From contig DASTSN010000071.1 in assembly GCA_035760665.1 (NCBI GenBank), positions 1 through 64,000 of the forward strand: a stretch of 64,000 bases of DNA, given 5' to 3'. Below the pieces are notes generated by a model. It searched no databases, was not told the origin of the DNA, and worked only from the letters and a program-made list of their open reading frames with translations. This document shows positions 16,882 to 26,561 of this stretch, one piece after another (the first letter of the stretch is position 1; each line of letters starts with the position of its first letter). The translations under genes were made by a program, and so were the position numbers. The stretch is from DASTSN01 sp035760665 (GTDB lineage Bacteria > Bacteroidota > Bacteroidia > Chitinophagales > Chitinophagaceae).

Positions 16882-19032
16882 TCAGAACGCTTTTTCTTTG
16901 CCAGCCGGCATGCGTGCTCCGTTTTTATCTTTAAATGGCATATTCAGATTATACATGATAAAACTCCATATATCGGTGGCTTCATCAATTTGCTTGCTGG
17001 TCGGTTTTCCTGCGCCATGGCCGGCTTTACTTTCAATACGTATCAGCGTGGGGTTGGTGCCTCCGTTGGCTGCCTGCAAGCGGGCGGCAAACTTAAATGA
17101 GTGTGCCGGTACCACCCGGTCATCATGATCGGCGGTGGTTACCAGGGTGGCCGGATAGTGCACCCCATCTTTTAAATTATGCAGCGGTGAATATTTATAC
17201 AGGTATTCAAAATCATTCTTCTTATCACTGCTGCCATACTCCACGGCCCATGCATAGCCAATGGTAAATTTGTGATAACGGAGCATATCCATCACGCCAA
17301 CCTGGGGTATGGCTACTTTAAACAGGTCAGGACGTTGTGTCATTACCGCGCCAATCAATAAGCCGCCATTGCTGCCACCCCGTATGGCTAGTTTATCTTT
17401 ACTCGTATATTTTTCGTTGATCAGGTATTCCGCAGCCCCGATAAAATCATCAAACACATTTTGTTTGTTGTGCAACATACCGGCTTTATGCCAGTCTTCG
17501 CCGTACTCATTTCCCCCACGCAAACTCACCTGTGCATAAATACCGCCCTGTTCCATGAAGAAGGCATTGGAAATACTAAAGGCCGGCGTCATTGGGATAT
17601 TAAAACCACCATAGCCATAGAGCAACACCGGATTGTTGCCGTCCATCTTCATTCCTTTTTTATACGTAAGAAACATGGGTACCCTTGTACCATCCTTGCT
17701 GCTGAAGAAAACCTGTTTGGTTTCATAGTCAGCAGGATTGAATTTGGTTTCTGTTTTTCTGAACAACTGTGATTTACCCGTGGTAATATCATAATGAAAA
17801 ATAGTAGGAGGGTAGTTAAAAGAAGTAAACACGTAAAAGAATTCCTTGTCTTTCTGTTTACCCCCAAAACCGCCGGCAGTGCCAATACCCGGTAGCTCAA
17901 TTTCACGTACCAGTTTGCCATCATAGGTGTACTGGTATACCCTGGTAGCGGCATCTTTGAGATATGATGCAAATAAATAACCGCCACCTGTGCTGACAGA
18001 TTCCAGCACTTCTTTTTTTTGGGGAATAATTTCTTGCCAGTTTTCTTTAGCAGGTTTCAGCGGGTCTACGAGTACCAAATGATAATTGGGAGCGCCGTCA
18101 TTGGTCAGCAATAATAATTTATCGCCCACATTATCTACAATACTTGCTTCGGTGGCGAAGCCGGGAATAAGTAAGGAAAATTTTTTCTGAGACGGATTTT
18201 GAACATCTCTTACCCATATCTCATTGCCACTGGTGCCTTCGGATGTGGTAAGAATAAGGAAACGCTCATCTTCCGTGAGTCCAACGCCAGCAAAGCGAAG
18301 CGGATGATCTTTGTCTTCATAAATCAGAATATCCGCTGATTGCGGAGTGCCTATTTTATGATAGTACACCTGTTGCAGTTCGTTTTTGCCTTTCAACTGG
18401 TCGCCTTCTTTGGGTTGCGGGTAGCGGCTGTAGTAAAAACCTTCATCGCCTTTCCAGCTAAAGCCGGTGAATTTAAGCCAATCCAGTTCGTCACTGATTT
18501 TTGTTTTAGTCGCCACATCTATCACATATCCTTTCTGCCAGTCGCTGCCGGATTGTGCCACCGCATAAGCCATATATTTACTGTTCCTGGAAAAACTCAT
18601 GGTTCCCAAAGCAGCAGTTCCATCGTCTGATAATTTATTGGGGTCCAGAAACAGCTCTGGTTCGCCTGTTAAACCTTTCTGCCGGTAAATGATACTTTGA
18701 TTTTGCAGGCCGTCATTTTTGGAGAAGTAATAATAGGCTCCTTCTTTAAAGGGAGAAGAATACCGGGCATAGTTCCAAAGCTCTTCCAGCCGTTTTTTTA
18801 CCTGCGGCCTGTAAGGAATTTGTGATAAGTAGTCCTGGGTTACTTTGTTTTGGGCTATTACCCATTCTTTGGTTTCCGGGCTGTTGTCATCTTCCAGCCA
18901 GCGGTAGGGGTCAGGTACTTTGGTGCCGAAGTAATCCGTAACGGTGTCTACTTTGCGGGTAACAGGATAGTTGATTTGTGCCATGGTTAAAAAAGGAATT
19001 GCGACAAGCGGCAGTGAGATGATTTTTTTCAT
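16882..19032 (-). CDS. secreted prolyl oligopeptidase (family S9A)
   Basis: The 716-residue enzyme cleaves peptides after proline. A signal peptide (MKKIISLPLVAIPFLTMAQ) exports it, so it probably works in the periplasm on oligopeptides. The N-terminal part has the family opening DPYRWLEDD, then a seven-bladed propeller, then the C-terminal alpha/beta hydrolase. The catalytic triad is complete: Ser554 in RGGSNGGLL, Asp638 in HDDRVVP and His672 in AGHGAG. Length matches the family. It is transcribed alone. Confidence 0.95.
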   Translation of the reverse strand: MKKIISLPLVAIPFLTMAQINYPVTRKVDTVTDYFGTKVPDPYRWLEDDNSPETKEWVIAQNKVTQDYLSQIPYRPQVKKRLEELWNYARYSSPFKEGAYYYFSKNDGLQNQSIIYRQKGLTGEPELFLDPNKLSDDGTAALGTMSFSRNSKYMAYAVAQSGSDWQKGYVIDVATKTKISDELDWLKFTGFSWKGDEGFYYSRYPQPKEGDQLKGKNELQQVYYHKIGTPQSADILIYEDKDHPLRFAGVGLTEDERFLILTTSEGTSGNEIWVRDVQNPSQKKFSLLIPGFATEASIVDNVGDKLLLLTNDGAPNYHLVLVDPLKPAKENWQEIIPQKKEVLESVSTGGGYLFASYLKDAATRVYQYTYDGKLVREIELPGIGTAGGFGGKQKDKEFFYVFTSFNYPPTIFHYDITTGKSQLFRKTETKFNPADYETKQVFFSSKDGTRVPMFLTYKKGMKMDGNNPVLLYGYGGFNIPMTPAFSISNAFFMEQGGIYAQVSLRGGNEYGEDWHKAGMLHNKQNVFDDFIGAAEYLINEKYTSKDKLAIRGGSNGGLLIGAVMTQRPDLFKVAIPQVGVMDMLRYHKFTIGYAWAVEYGSSDKKNDFEYLYKYSPLHNLKDGVHYPATLVTTADHDDRVVPAHSFKFAARLQAANGGTNPTLIRIESKAGHGAGKPTSKQIDEATDIWSFIMYNLNMPFKDKNGARMPAGKEKAF

Positions 19033-19757
19033 GTGTAAGTTTTATTTTTTATTTCGTCACATGGAATATGTCAAAAAATGAATTATCATCATGGTAATAA
19101 TGGCCTTTTAGTTTTTGTGCCTCAGTGTATACTTCATGAAATAAGCAGTTTACAGTCATATTGTGTTCAGTCAGTAAAATTAAAGATAAGCCATTTGCTA
19201 TTTCTTAAAACCAGGTTTTAGAAATGGGAAATAGTATATCAGGATGGATTTCATTAACGTAACAACTCTTCAACTTGACAAATGCCCGATCTCAGGAAGT
19301 CCTACGCCTGTTTTTAATTCATAATCACGTTCTATTCACACTGCCGAAAGCTCCATTTGAGGCCGTCTCTCTTTTTTTGCAATGATGTGAAAGCTGTTCA
19401 ATCCTTTGCTTACAGAACTGTCTATTTTTCTGCTCTTGGGATACTTTTCCGGTAACATTTCCATGCCTGGCATGGCGTTATTGCCTTGCTGAAAAATGTA
19501 TTCGCTGTTCAGTAAGCAGTCGGCACCGGTTCTCAAATTTTTAGTTCATTTTATATTTAAAAGTATTCCTCGGCAAACTATTCAGCTGTATCGGTTTCTT
19601 TTTGAATAGTTCCTGATACCATACAACTACTCAGGTAAGTAAAGAAAAAAATTAACGGGCTCGCCTTAGTTTGTGAAGTCAATCGGAATAATTTTATAAC
19701 GCTCTTTTACTATACGTTTGTTAAAAAAAACTTTTTATATTTAAAATAAAAAGCATC
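19033..19757. other. 725-base gene-poor stretch
   Basis: This is the longest gap in the window. Near the right end is a TACGTTTG promoter box (19713-19720). A 66-codon minus-strand frame (19336-19536) has mixed composition but no recognised family, no promoter and no convincing ribosome binding site; it could be a decayed gene fragment. Nothing else is visible. Confidence 0.4.
19713..19720 (+). promoter_or_regulatory. -7 promoter box TACGTTTG
   Basis: It matches TAnnTTTG and lies 37 bases before the lipoprotein gene at 19758. Confidence 0.55.
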
Positions 19758-20252
19758 ATGACCAAAACTATCATGCTATTTTTTGCAGGAACCATATTGC
19801 TGGCAGCCTGCAACAATGCTGCCACCAATGCGGCGAACAACGCGTCAGAAAACTCTCAAACTGTTTTTAACCTGGATACAGCCCGTAAGGCGGTTGATGA
19901 ATCCAATCGCCGCTTTGAAGCGGCTGTGAGAGCTGCCGACTCTACTGCGCTGGCAGCTTCTTATTCCAGTGATGCGGCTGTTATGCCCTCGAACAGTCCA
20001 GCTATTCCGGGAAGCGGTATTGCAGCTTTTTGGGGCGCTGTTTTACACATGGGTGTCAAAGATGCAAAATTGTCCACCACTGATTTACAGGGAAACCAGG
20101 ATTGGTTGATTGAGACAGGCAATTATGAACTGTTTGCCGAAGGCAATAAAAGTATTGATAAAGGCAAGTATGTTGTAGCCTGGAAAAACGAAAACGGCCA
20201 GTGGAAAATGTACAGGGATATCTGGAATACGGATATGCCTGCAGCTAAATAG
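19758..20252 (+). CDS. lipoprotein with a DUF4440/SnoaL-like domain
   Basis: The 164-residue protein carries a lipoprotein signal with lipobox LLAAC (Cys18), then an Asn/Ala-rich linker. A NTF2-like fold domain of the DUF4440 type follows (residues 40-160): RKAVDESNRRFEAAVRAADSTALAASYSSDAAVMP, then the closing strands YVVAWKNENGQWKMYRDIWN. Such domains form ligand-binding cones; no catalytic residue can be assigned. It is an isolated gene with its own promoter box (19713) and terminator (20274). Confidence 0.82.
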   Translation: MTKTIMLFFAGTILLAACNNAATNAANNASENSQTVFNLDTARKAVDESNRRFEAAVRAADSTALAASYSSDAAVMPSNSPAIPGSGIAAFWGAVLHMGVKDAKLSTTDLQGNQDWLIETGNYELFAEGNKSIDKGKYVVAWKNENGQWKMYRDIWNTDMPAAK

Positions 20253-20577
20253 ATTCGCCATACCGGATTAAAGAGTTCCCCGGACAATTGCCGGGGAACT
20301 GTTTTTATGTATTGGGTAGGAAGATTAACAAACAGCTTTCAAATAGCTGAATGCCTTTGAAAATACGATCATATCACAGAAATAGGAGCAGTACACTATG
20401 GTGTATGCCTTACTGTTCGGATTCTAAAACCAATCGTGAATTTAATCAAACCTAAGTAGGTATTCCGGTTAACCCCTGCAGGAAATTACACTTGTAAGGT
20501 ATTCGTAATAATTTTTTAAGATTTGCGCAGGAGCCCATGCCGGGTGAATGATTATTTTGCAGGATTAACACATTTGC
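20253..20577. other. intergenic region before the broken phosphodiesterase gene
   Basis: The 325 bases begin with the terminator at 20274-20307. The rest has no open frame of note and no exact TAnnTTTG match; nearest is a TA-AGA-TTTG with one base too many around 20518-20526. Confidence 0.4.
20274..20307 (+). terminator. terminator of the DUF4440 lipoprotein gene
   Basis: A 10-bp perfect stem (20274-20283 with 20291-20300), 7-base loop, then GTTTTTA. Confidence 0.85.
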
Positions 20578-21818
20578 ATGAAACGTATTTTACTGTTTTG
20601 CACCAGTTTGTTTTCTCTGGGCTTATTGTGTGCCCAGCCTGGAAAGAAGAAAGCTCTTTTTGTGATTGCCGACGGGATTCCCTACGACGTGATTAAAAAA
20701 GTGCCGACCCCGCACCTGGATTCACTTGGCCGGGTTGGTGCATTTTTACAAGCTTACGTGGGTGGTGAAAAAGATGCCTACAGCCAAACCCCAACCATTT
20801 CTGCAGTGGGCTACAACAGCCTGCTGACCGGAACCTGGGTGAATAAGCACAACGTCTGGGATAATGCGATTGCCGATCCAAATTACTATTACCACAGCAT
20901 ATTCCGACTTTTTCAAGAACAATTCCCCGGCGGGAAAACCGCCGTCTATTCTTCCTGGTTAGATAATCGCACAAAGCTCATTGGGGATGGCTTGCCGCAA
21001 ACGGGATCCTTTAAAGTAAATGATTATTATGACGGACTTGAGCTGGATACCCTCCAATTTCCGCACGATAAAAATGGTGATTACATGCACCAGATTGATG
21101 AAGCCGTAGTAACTAAGGCAGCCGAAGGAATCCGCAAGTTCTCGCCTGACCTCACCTGGGTTTACCTGGAAACACTGATGATATGGGCCATAAATACGGC
21201 GACAGCAAACAGTTTTATGATGCAGTTGCCATGATGGATACACAACTGGGCAGGCTTTTCGAAGCCATTGCTTTCCGGCAACAAAAGTTTCAGGAAGACT
21301 GGGAAATATACATCACCACTGATCACGGCAGGGATGCAAAAACGGGAAGAAATCATGGCGGGCAATCGGAACGTGAACGAACCACCTGGATTGTAACGAA
21401 TGCCCAAGATGTGAATCCCTGGTTTATCCGGCATCCGCCGGGTATTGTGGATATCATGCCCTCCCTTGCCGGGCATTTGGGTATAATTATTCCACGCGAA
21501 GAAGCGATGGAGATTGATGGTATACCACTGACGGGGAAACTTTCAGCAGTGGAGCCGCAGGCGGTTTTTGAAAATGGGCAAATAACGGTTCGCTGGAAAG
21601 CGCTGCAAAAAACCGGGATGGCCAAAATATGGCTGGCCACCAGTAACCATTTTAAAACTGGCGGGCGAGATGATTATAAACTGGTGAAAACTGTAGCTTT
21701 GTCAAAAGAGGAGACGGTTGTGGATGTGCGGGACCGGCCTTCTTCAATTTATAAAATTGTTATTGAGACACCCTCTAACTGGCTGAACCGATGGGTGCTG
21801 TTGAAAACAAATCACTAA
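20578..21818 (+). pseudogene. type I phosphodiesterase/nucleotide pyrophosphatase-like alkaline phosphatase family protein, frameshifted
   Basis: Two overlapping frames encode the two halves of one secreted enzyme of the alkaline phosphatase superfamily. The first half (20578 on) has a signal peptide, the metal site FVIADGIPYD and the nucleophile region TPTISAVGYNSLLTG. The second half carries the remaining metal ligands, DD and GH in TDDMGHKYG plus TDHGRD and HGG. They join at WVYLE|TDDMGH. Restoring one missing base after 21171 (GAA-xAC-ACT) gives LE-x-TDDMGHKY in one frame, as the family expects, with x probably Tyr. The gene is either recently inactivated or the base is a sequencing error, since the rest is well preserved. 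It is followed after 9 bases by a phosphatase gene. Confidence 0.85.
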
Positions 21819-21827
21819 ATTTCGTCT

Positions 21828-22649
21828 ATGTCTGTACGTAATATTTTATATGCCGCTGTACTACTGGTTTTCACTGCCGGCGCCGGCTGCCGGGTGTCAA
21901 AACAGTCTGTAACCAAAGCTGGGACGCCTTCTTATTCGCTGGATACGCGAGGTCCTGTGTGGGGGGCCGTATGGCAGCAGCGGGCGGCGGAATACAAGGC
22001 TTTGTGTTTCCAGGCGTATAACACGGCCCGGTTACAACTGGATCGGTTGTTGACACAGCCGCACGATAAACCACTGGCCGTGGTGACGGATATTGACGAA
22101 ACAGTGCTTGACAACAGCCCCTACACGTTGCACCGCGCCTTGTTGGATTCGGGGTATTCAGAAGCTGCCTGGCTGGCATGGACAGCCCGCAGTGCCTGTG
22201 ATACGGTTCCGGGGGCTTTATCTTTTTTGCAGTTTGCAGCCGCCCGGAAGGTGCAGGTTTTTTATATCAGCAACAGGCTCGAAGCAGAACGGACAGCCAC
22301 CCTGCAAAACCTGCAACGCTGGAATTTCCCTGATGCCGACAATGACCATTTATTACTGAAGCAAACCACTTCAGGTAAAGAAGAAAGGCGGCAGACGGTA
22401 GCAAAGCAATACGATATTCTTTTGTTGATGGGTGATAATTTAAGTGACTTTAGCAGCATCTTTGATAAACAAACGACATCCACCCGCGGCCAGCTGGTTA
22501 CTGACAATGCCGCTGTATTCGGCAATCGTTTTATTGTGCTACCGAATGTTATGTACGGGGATTGGGAAGGCGCCTTATTTGACTATCGCTACGGATTACA
22601 GCCAGCACAGAAAGACAGTATCATTGAAGCGCAGCTGAAAACCTATTAA
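21828..22649 (+). CDS. acid phosphatase, lipoprotein e(P4) family (class C, HAD superfamily)
   Basis: The 273-residue lipoprotein (lipobox AGAGC, Cys21) has the class C phosphatase motifs of the HAD fold. These are the nucleophile motif TDIDETVLDNSPY, motif II YISNR and the C-terminal acidic motif MGDNLSDF. The family dephosphorylates nucleoside monophosphates and other phosphomonoesters at the cell surface; Haemophilus e(P4) uses it to scavenge NAD-derived nucleosides. It lies 9 bases behind the broken phosphodiesterase gene. The two plausibly formed a nucleotide-salvage pair in which the phosphodiesterase released the monophosphate. Confidence 0.9.
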   Translation: MSVRNILYAAVLLVFTAGAGCRVSKQSVTKAGTPSYSLDTRGPVWGAVWQQRAAEYKALCFQAYNTARLQLDRLLTQPHDKPLAVVTDIDETVLDNSPYTLHRALLDSGYSEAAWLAWTARSACDTVPGALSFLQFAAARKVQVFYISNRLEAERTATLQNLQRWNFPDADNDHLLLKQTTSGKEERRQTVAKQYDILLLMGDNLSDFSSIFDKQTTSTRGQLVTDNAAVFGNRFIVLPNVMYGDWEGALFDYRYGLQPAQKDSIIEAQLKTY

Positions 22650-22840
22650 TTCCGTCCAGCGGACCATTGTTTTCAGTTACAGAACCGTCATGCTGACTGC
22701 CGGCCGCCTATATTGATTATCTCAATATTTTTATATCACTGATATGGCATTGACTGTTGTGAGTTGCTTGAAATCGAAAAAAAGCTCACTGCTGGCAAAA
22801 CGATCAGCTGCAAAAACTCGGCGAACGAAACTATCAACTG

Positions 22841-24220
22841 ATGAAAGAAACGTATTCTGTTTTTATCTGCCTGCTGCTGTCTACTCTGTTTTTATCTGCC
22901 CAGGAAAAAAACAGTGATATCCAAAATCTTTTTGACGGGAAAACGCTCAAAGGCTGGAAACAACTCACCGGTCATGCTACCTATACGGTAGCAGATGGTG
23001 CTATTGTGGGAACAACGGTTCCTGGTTCGCCTAACTCCTTCCTGGTGAGCGAACGGCATTTCAGCGGTGATTTTGTGCTGGAACTGGAAGCTAAAGTGAG
23101 TGATACCACCATGAATTCCGGGGTGCAGTTCCGCAGCAATTACGACCCCACAGGTAATACAGGGGAGGGTAAAGTCTATGGTTACCAATTCGAGCTCGAT
23201 CCTTCATCAAGGGCTTGGAGTGGTGGTATATACGATGAGGGCAGAAGAGATTGGTTGTACCCCGTTTCGTTACATCCTGCCGCACAAAGAGCTTTCCGGC
23301 TGGGCGAGTATAATAAAATACGGGTAGAATGTTTTGGTAACACCATAAAAACATGGCTTAACGGAATACCTGTTGCCTATTTTGTGGATACACTTTTGAA
23401 GAACCAGGGACTGATCGCTCTGCAGGTACATGCAATTGGTAATGCTTCGCTGGCGGGGGAAAAAGTGTATTTTAAAAATATTCGTGTCAGAACGAAAAAT
23501 ATTCACCCAGCTGCTTTTACTGGTGGTACGTATGTCGTAAACCTGGTGCCAAATGCACTGACGGATTATGAAAGGAATGACGGCTGGCAACTGCTTTTCG
23601 ATGGAAAAACCTCAGCGGGGTGGACAGGGGCTTATAAAAATACATTTCCCGAAAAAGGGTGGGAAATTAAAAACGGGACAATTACAGTACTGGCATCCGA
23701 AGGCAGGGAGGCTGCTAATGGCGGCGATATTGTGACGAAGGAGAAGTACCGTGCATTTGATCTTTCTTTTCAATTCAACATTACACCCGGTGCCAACAGC
23801 GGCGTCAAATATTTTGTCACGCTGGATGAACATAATCCAGGATCTGCGATCGGGCTGGAATACCAGGTCCTTGATGATAAACTGCACCCGGATGCCAAAC
23901 TTGGCCGTGACGGCGACCGTACACTGGCCTCTTTATATGACCTGATTCCGGCACAAAAGCAGGACCGTTTTGTGCATCCGCCAGGCCAGTGGAATACGGG
24001 GCGGATTGTGGTATATCCCAATAATCACGTGGAGCATTATCTCAATGGAGTAAAAGTGCTGGATTACGAAAGAGGCTCGCAGGCTTTCCGCGACCTGGTG
24101 GCCATCAGTAAATACAAGGTGTGGGATCATTTTGGCGAGGCCAGGCAAGGTCATATCCTGTTGCAGGATCATGGTAACGAAGTCAGTTTCCGCAGTATTA
24201 AAATCAAGGTGCTGAAGTAG
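22841..24220 (+). CDS. secreted protein with two DUF1080 (3-keto-disaccharide hydrolase-like) domains
   Basis: After a signal peptide (residues 1-20) the 459-residue protein has two concanavalin-like beta-sandwich DUF1080 domains (PF06439), at about 28-215 and 248-458. Each opens with the same hallmark: LFDGKTLKGWKQL and LLFDGKTSAGWTGAY. Later blocks FSGDFVLELEAKV and YRAFDLSFQFNI, and GVQFRSNY and GVKYFVTLDE, pair up likewise. Members act on 3-keto-glycosides or bind carbohydrate. Tandem copies suggest one catalytic and one binding unit, or two substrate sites. It faces the convergent Gfo/Idh/MocA gene at 24379 and lies near several other oxidoreductases of this kind. Confidence 0.85.
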   Translation: MKETYSVFICLLLSTLFLSAQEKNSDIQNLFDGKTLKGWKQLTGHATYTVADGAIVGTTVPGSPNSFLVSERHFSGDFVLELEAKVSDTTMNSGVQFRSNYDPTGNTGEGKVYGYQFELDPSSRAWSGGIYDEGRRDWLYPVSLHPAAQRAFRLGEYNKIRVECFGNTIKTWLNGIPVAYFVDTLLKNQGLIALQVHAIGNASLAGEKVYFKNIRVRTKNIHPAAFTGGTYVVNLVPNALTDYERNDGWQLLFDGKTSAGWTGAYKNTFPEKGWEIKNGTITVLASEGREAANGGDIVTKEKYRAFDLSFQFNITPGANSGVKYFVTLDEHNPGSAIGLEYQVLDDKLHPDAKLGRDGDRTLASLYDLIPAQKQDRFVHPPGQWNTGRIVVYPNNHVEHYLNGVKVLDYERGSQAFRDLVAISKYKVWDHFGEARQGHILLQDHGNEVSFRSIKIKVLK

Positions 24221-24378
24221 TTTTTTGCGGTCTGTGCAATATGGTCACAGGAAAAGCCTGGAACCGGAGAACAATCGTGTACAGATTGCTGAGCTTTTAC
24301 GCGAAGTGTTGTACACCCCGCGTAAGAACGAAATTCTGCTCAACAGGCCTTTCTCACTTTTACTGATATATTGTATAT

Positions 24379-25692
24379 CTACAACTTTGGTTCCCAGCCG
24401 GGCTGGTATGTTCTTTTCCAGAGTTGTGTGGCTTCATTATCGTTCAGGATATGGCCATTTTTTGGGTCGCAGTGCAGCGTATGACCGGTGCGCTGTGCGA
24501 TGTTGGCGAGGTGACAAAGCAAAACACTTTTATGCCCCTCCGTTACAGGAGAGGTAAGTGTTGCATTTCCCCGGATGCTGTTGATAAAATTTTGGAAATG
24601 ATAAAAGTCGAGGTTACCGGTTGAGCTGACGGTATTGCCGGCTTCAGCCTTCGCATTCGCTTTCACTTCTTTTATTAATTTATTGCCGGCATCAAATAGT
24701 TTATAATCACCGCCGCCGTCATTCACTAGTGTGCCTTTATCGCCGTAGATAATAAAGCCCCGGCCGGCGCCTTCCACGGGAAAGTTGTTACAACTTCTGC
24801 CTTCCCAGGTTATCGCTTTTCCTTCGGCAAATTCGAACCCGGTAACCTGTGTGTCGGTTGTTTGCCAGTCGTCTTTAAATGCATAACGGCCACCACTTGA
24901 AGTGACTTTGGAAGGGAAATTCACATCCAGAAACCAGCGGCAGCAGTCGATTTCATGCGTGCCGTTGTTGCATACTTCGCCGGTGCCCCAGTGCCAAAAC
25001 CAGTGCCAGTTGTAATGCACTAGGTTATCCTGGTAGGCTTTGCGCGGTGCTGGCCCCTGCCACAATTCAAAATCCAGTGTGGCGGGTACCGGTATTTTTT
25101 TGCCAATACCAATTGACGGGCGGTTATTAGTATACCAGGCTTTTGCAAAATAGGTATGGCCGATGATACCATTTTTCACTTCCTGCACTGCCTGAATAAG
25201 GGTTGGAAAAGAGCGTCGCTGGTTGCCCATTTGTATCAGCCGGCCGTATTGGTGATAGGCCTGTACAATCAGTTCTCCCTCCCAAGGGTTCTGGCTGCAT
25301 GGTTTTTCCACATACACGTGTTTGCCGTGCGAAGCGCCAAGGATGGCAGCAGGCGTATGCCAGTGATCAGGTGCTGCAATCAGCAAGGCGTCAAAATCAT
25401 TTTTCTTTACCAACTCGCGGATGTCTTTGATGACGGTTGGCTGGCGCCTGGCTTGTGTCAAGGCATCCAGCCCGTTTTTGATGGCGCCGGCTTCCACATC
25501 GCAGATATAGGCCACTTCCACGTTTTCGAGTTGCGAGTAGCATTGTGCCAGGTAAGCTCCCCTGCTATTAACGCCCATCACGGCCACAACCACTTTATTA
25601 CTGGGGGCCTGCTTGCCAAAAACAGGAAAATTCAGGATTGTAATACCGGCGGTGGCTGCTGAGGCCTGGCGGATAAAATCTCTGCGGCGCAT
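24379..25692 (-). CDS. Tat-exported Gfo/Idh/MocA family oxidoreductase
   Basis: The 438-residue protein starts at 25692 with a twin-arginine signal (MRRRDFIRQASAA, then a hydrophobic stretch). I prefer this ATG to an upstream one because it puts the Tat motif at the terminus. An N-terminal Rossmann domain (VVVAVMGVNSRG) carries the family EKP motif at 129-131 (VEKPCSQNP), and the C-terminal sheet domain has GTHEIDCCRWFLDV. Exported members usually hold tightly bound NAD(P) and oxidise or isomerise glycosides, often at C3. Its neighbours (DUF1080, sugar isomerase, second Gfo/Idh) fit periplasmic keto-glycoside chemistry; the substrate is unknown. Confidence 0.88.
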   Translation of the reverse strand: MRRRDFIRQASAATAGITILNFPVFGKQAPSNKVVVAVMGVNSRGAYLAQCYSQLENVEVAYICDVEAGAIKNGLDALTQARRQPTVIKDIRELVKKNDFDALLIAAPDHWHTPAAILGASHGKHVYVEKPCSQNPWEGELIVQAYHQYGRLIQMGNQRRSFPTLIQAVQEVKNGIIGHTYFAKAWYTNNRPSIGIGKKIPVPATLDFELWQGPAPRKAYQDNLVHYNWHWFWHWGTGEVCNNGTHEIDCCRWFLDVNFPSKVTSSGGRYAFKDDWQTTDTQVTGFEFAEGKAITWEGRSCNNFPVEGAGRGFIIYGDKGTLVNDGGGDYKLFDAGNKLIKEVKANAKAEAGNTVSSTGNLDFYHFQNFINSIRGNATLTSPVTEGHKSVLLCHLANIAQRTGHTLHCDPKNGHILNDNEATQLWKRTYQPGWEPKL

Positions 25693-26023
25693 ATAGCAAT
25701 CAGTTTTGGTGTTCTTAAAGATACTGACAATCGGTGTAAATAATCCGGGCAAAAAATGATTGCATTACGAGAGCAGGATTCTGTATAATTTGAATATATA
25801 TATTCTTGGTTTTAAAATTAAAGTGGGTTGAAAATTTTCGATTGGATTCCCGAATGGGTATCAGTTTTCTATTTGCTGCTGTATAAATTTTATTACCAGG
25901 ACGCAGTCAAATCAAGAGTCCATTTTAGTCAAAAAATTACCGCAAAATGGTATTGCCCGGAATGCCTAAATTACCTTACCTTGCCTGTTCAACAATATTT
26001 ACGCACTTTTAAATTTGAGCACT
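25693..26023. other. divergent region between the Gfo/Idh gene and ssb
   Basis: The 331 AT-rich bases hold a perfect 14-bp palindrome at 25792-25805 (GAATATATATATTC), a possible operator or cruciform, and the ssb promoter box at 26010-26017. No gene is visible. Confidence 0.45.
26010..26017 (+). promoter_or_regulatory. -7 promoter box TAAATTTG adjacent to ssb
   Basis: It matches TAnnTTTG and ends six bases before the ATG at 26024. The transcript would start within about three bases of the start codon. Confidence 0.5.
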
Positions 26024-26446
26024 ATGATTAAGATGCAAGTTATCGGCAACCTTGGGAAAGACTGTATTGTGAACACAGTCAATGGTAAAAATGTCATCAA
26101 TTTTACCGTTGCCCACACGGAGCGGTACCGTGACAGCCAGGGCAATAACCAGGAAAAAACAACCTGGGTGGATTGCGCTTACTGGACTGATCGTACCGGT
26201 ATTTCACCATATCTTACCAAAGGGAAACAAGTGTATGTAGAAGGTACACCCGAAGTAAGAAGCTTTACCCGGCAGGATGGCACTTCTGGCGCCTCTCTCT
26301 CGCTTCGTGTACGCGAAGTACAATTGCTGGGTGGTCGCGGTGAAAATGGCGGCGTAGCTTCCATGCAGACTTCCTCATCCGCAATGTCCGGGTCTATTCC
26401 ATCGGCCAGCGAAGTCACCGAGCCGATTGACGACTTACCTTTCTGA
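26024..26446 (+). CDS. ssb: single-stranded DNA-binding protein
   Basis: The 140-residue protein has one OB-fold domain (residues 1-105) with VIGNLGKDC, NFTVAHTERYRD and TTWVDCAYW. A Ser/Gly-rich linker and the acidic tip EPIDDLPF follow; the tip recruits replication and repair partners. It binds ssDNA as a tetramer. I start at ATG 26024; the upstream TTG in frame overlaps the promoter box and is unlikely. The acidic tip shows it is a full partner-binding SSB. Its place among sugar-enzyme genes, away from replication genes, and the short linker raise the possibility of a second SSB paralogue. A terminator follows. Confidence 0.94.
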   Translation: MIKMQVIGNLGKDCIVNTVNGKNVINFTVAHTERYRDSQGNNQEKTTWVDCAYWTDRTGISPYLTKGKQVYVEGTPEVRSFTRQDGTSGASLSLRVREVQLLGGRGENGGVASMQTSSSAMSGSIPSASEVTEPIDDLPF

Positions 26447-26473
26447 TTGAATGTATTTTATTCATACAGAAAC

Positions 26474-26506
26474 AGCCCCGCGATTTTTCGCGGGGCTTGT
26501 TGTTTT
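26474..26506 (+). terminator. terminator of ssb
   Basis: A 10-bp perfect GC-rich stem (26474-26483 with 26488-26497), T4 loop, followed by TGTTGTTTT. Confidence 0.85.
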
Positions 26507-26561
26507 ACTAACACGAATCATTACCTTGGGTATCAGTAACCTGTTCTATAGTAATAAATGA

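Noticed and set aside
19336..19536. 66-codon minus-strand open frame in the 725-base gap
   Set aside because: No promoter, ribosome binding site or recognised family. It could be a gene relic, but nothing supports calling it.
26015..26017. TTG as alternative ssb start
   Set aside because: It is the end of the TAAATTTG promoter box; ATG 26024 fits the family N-terminus better.
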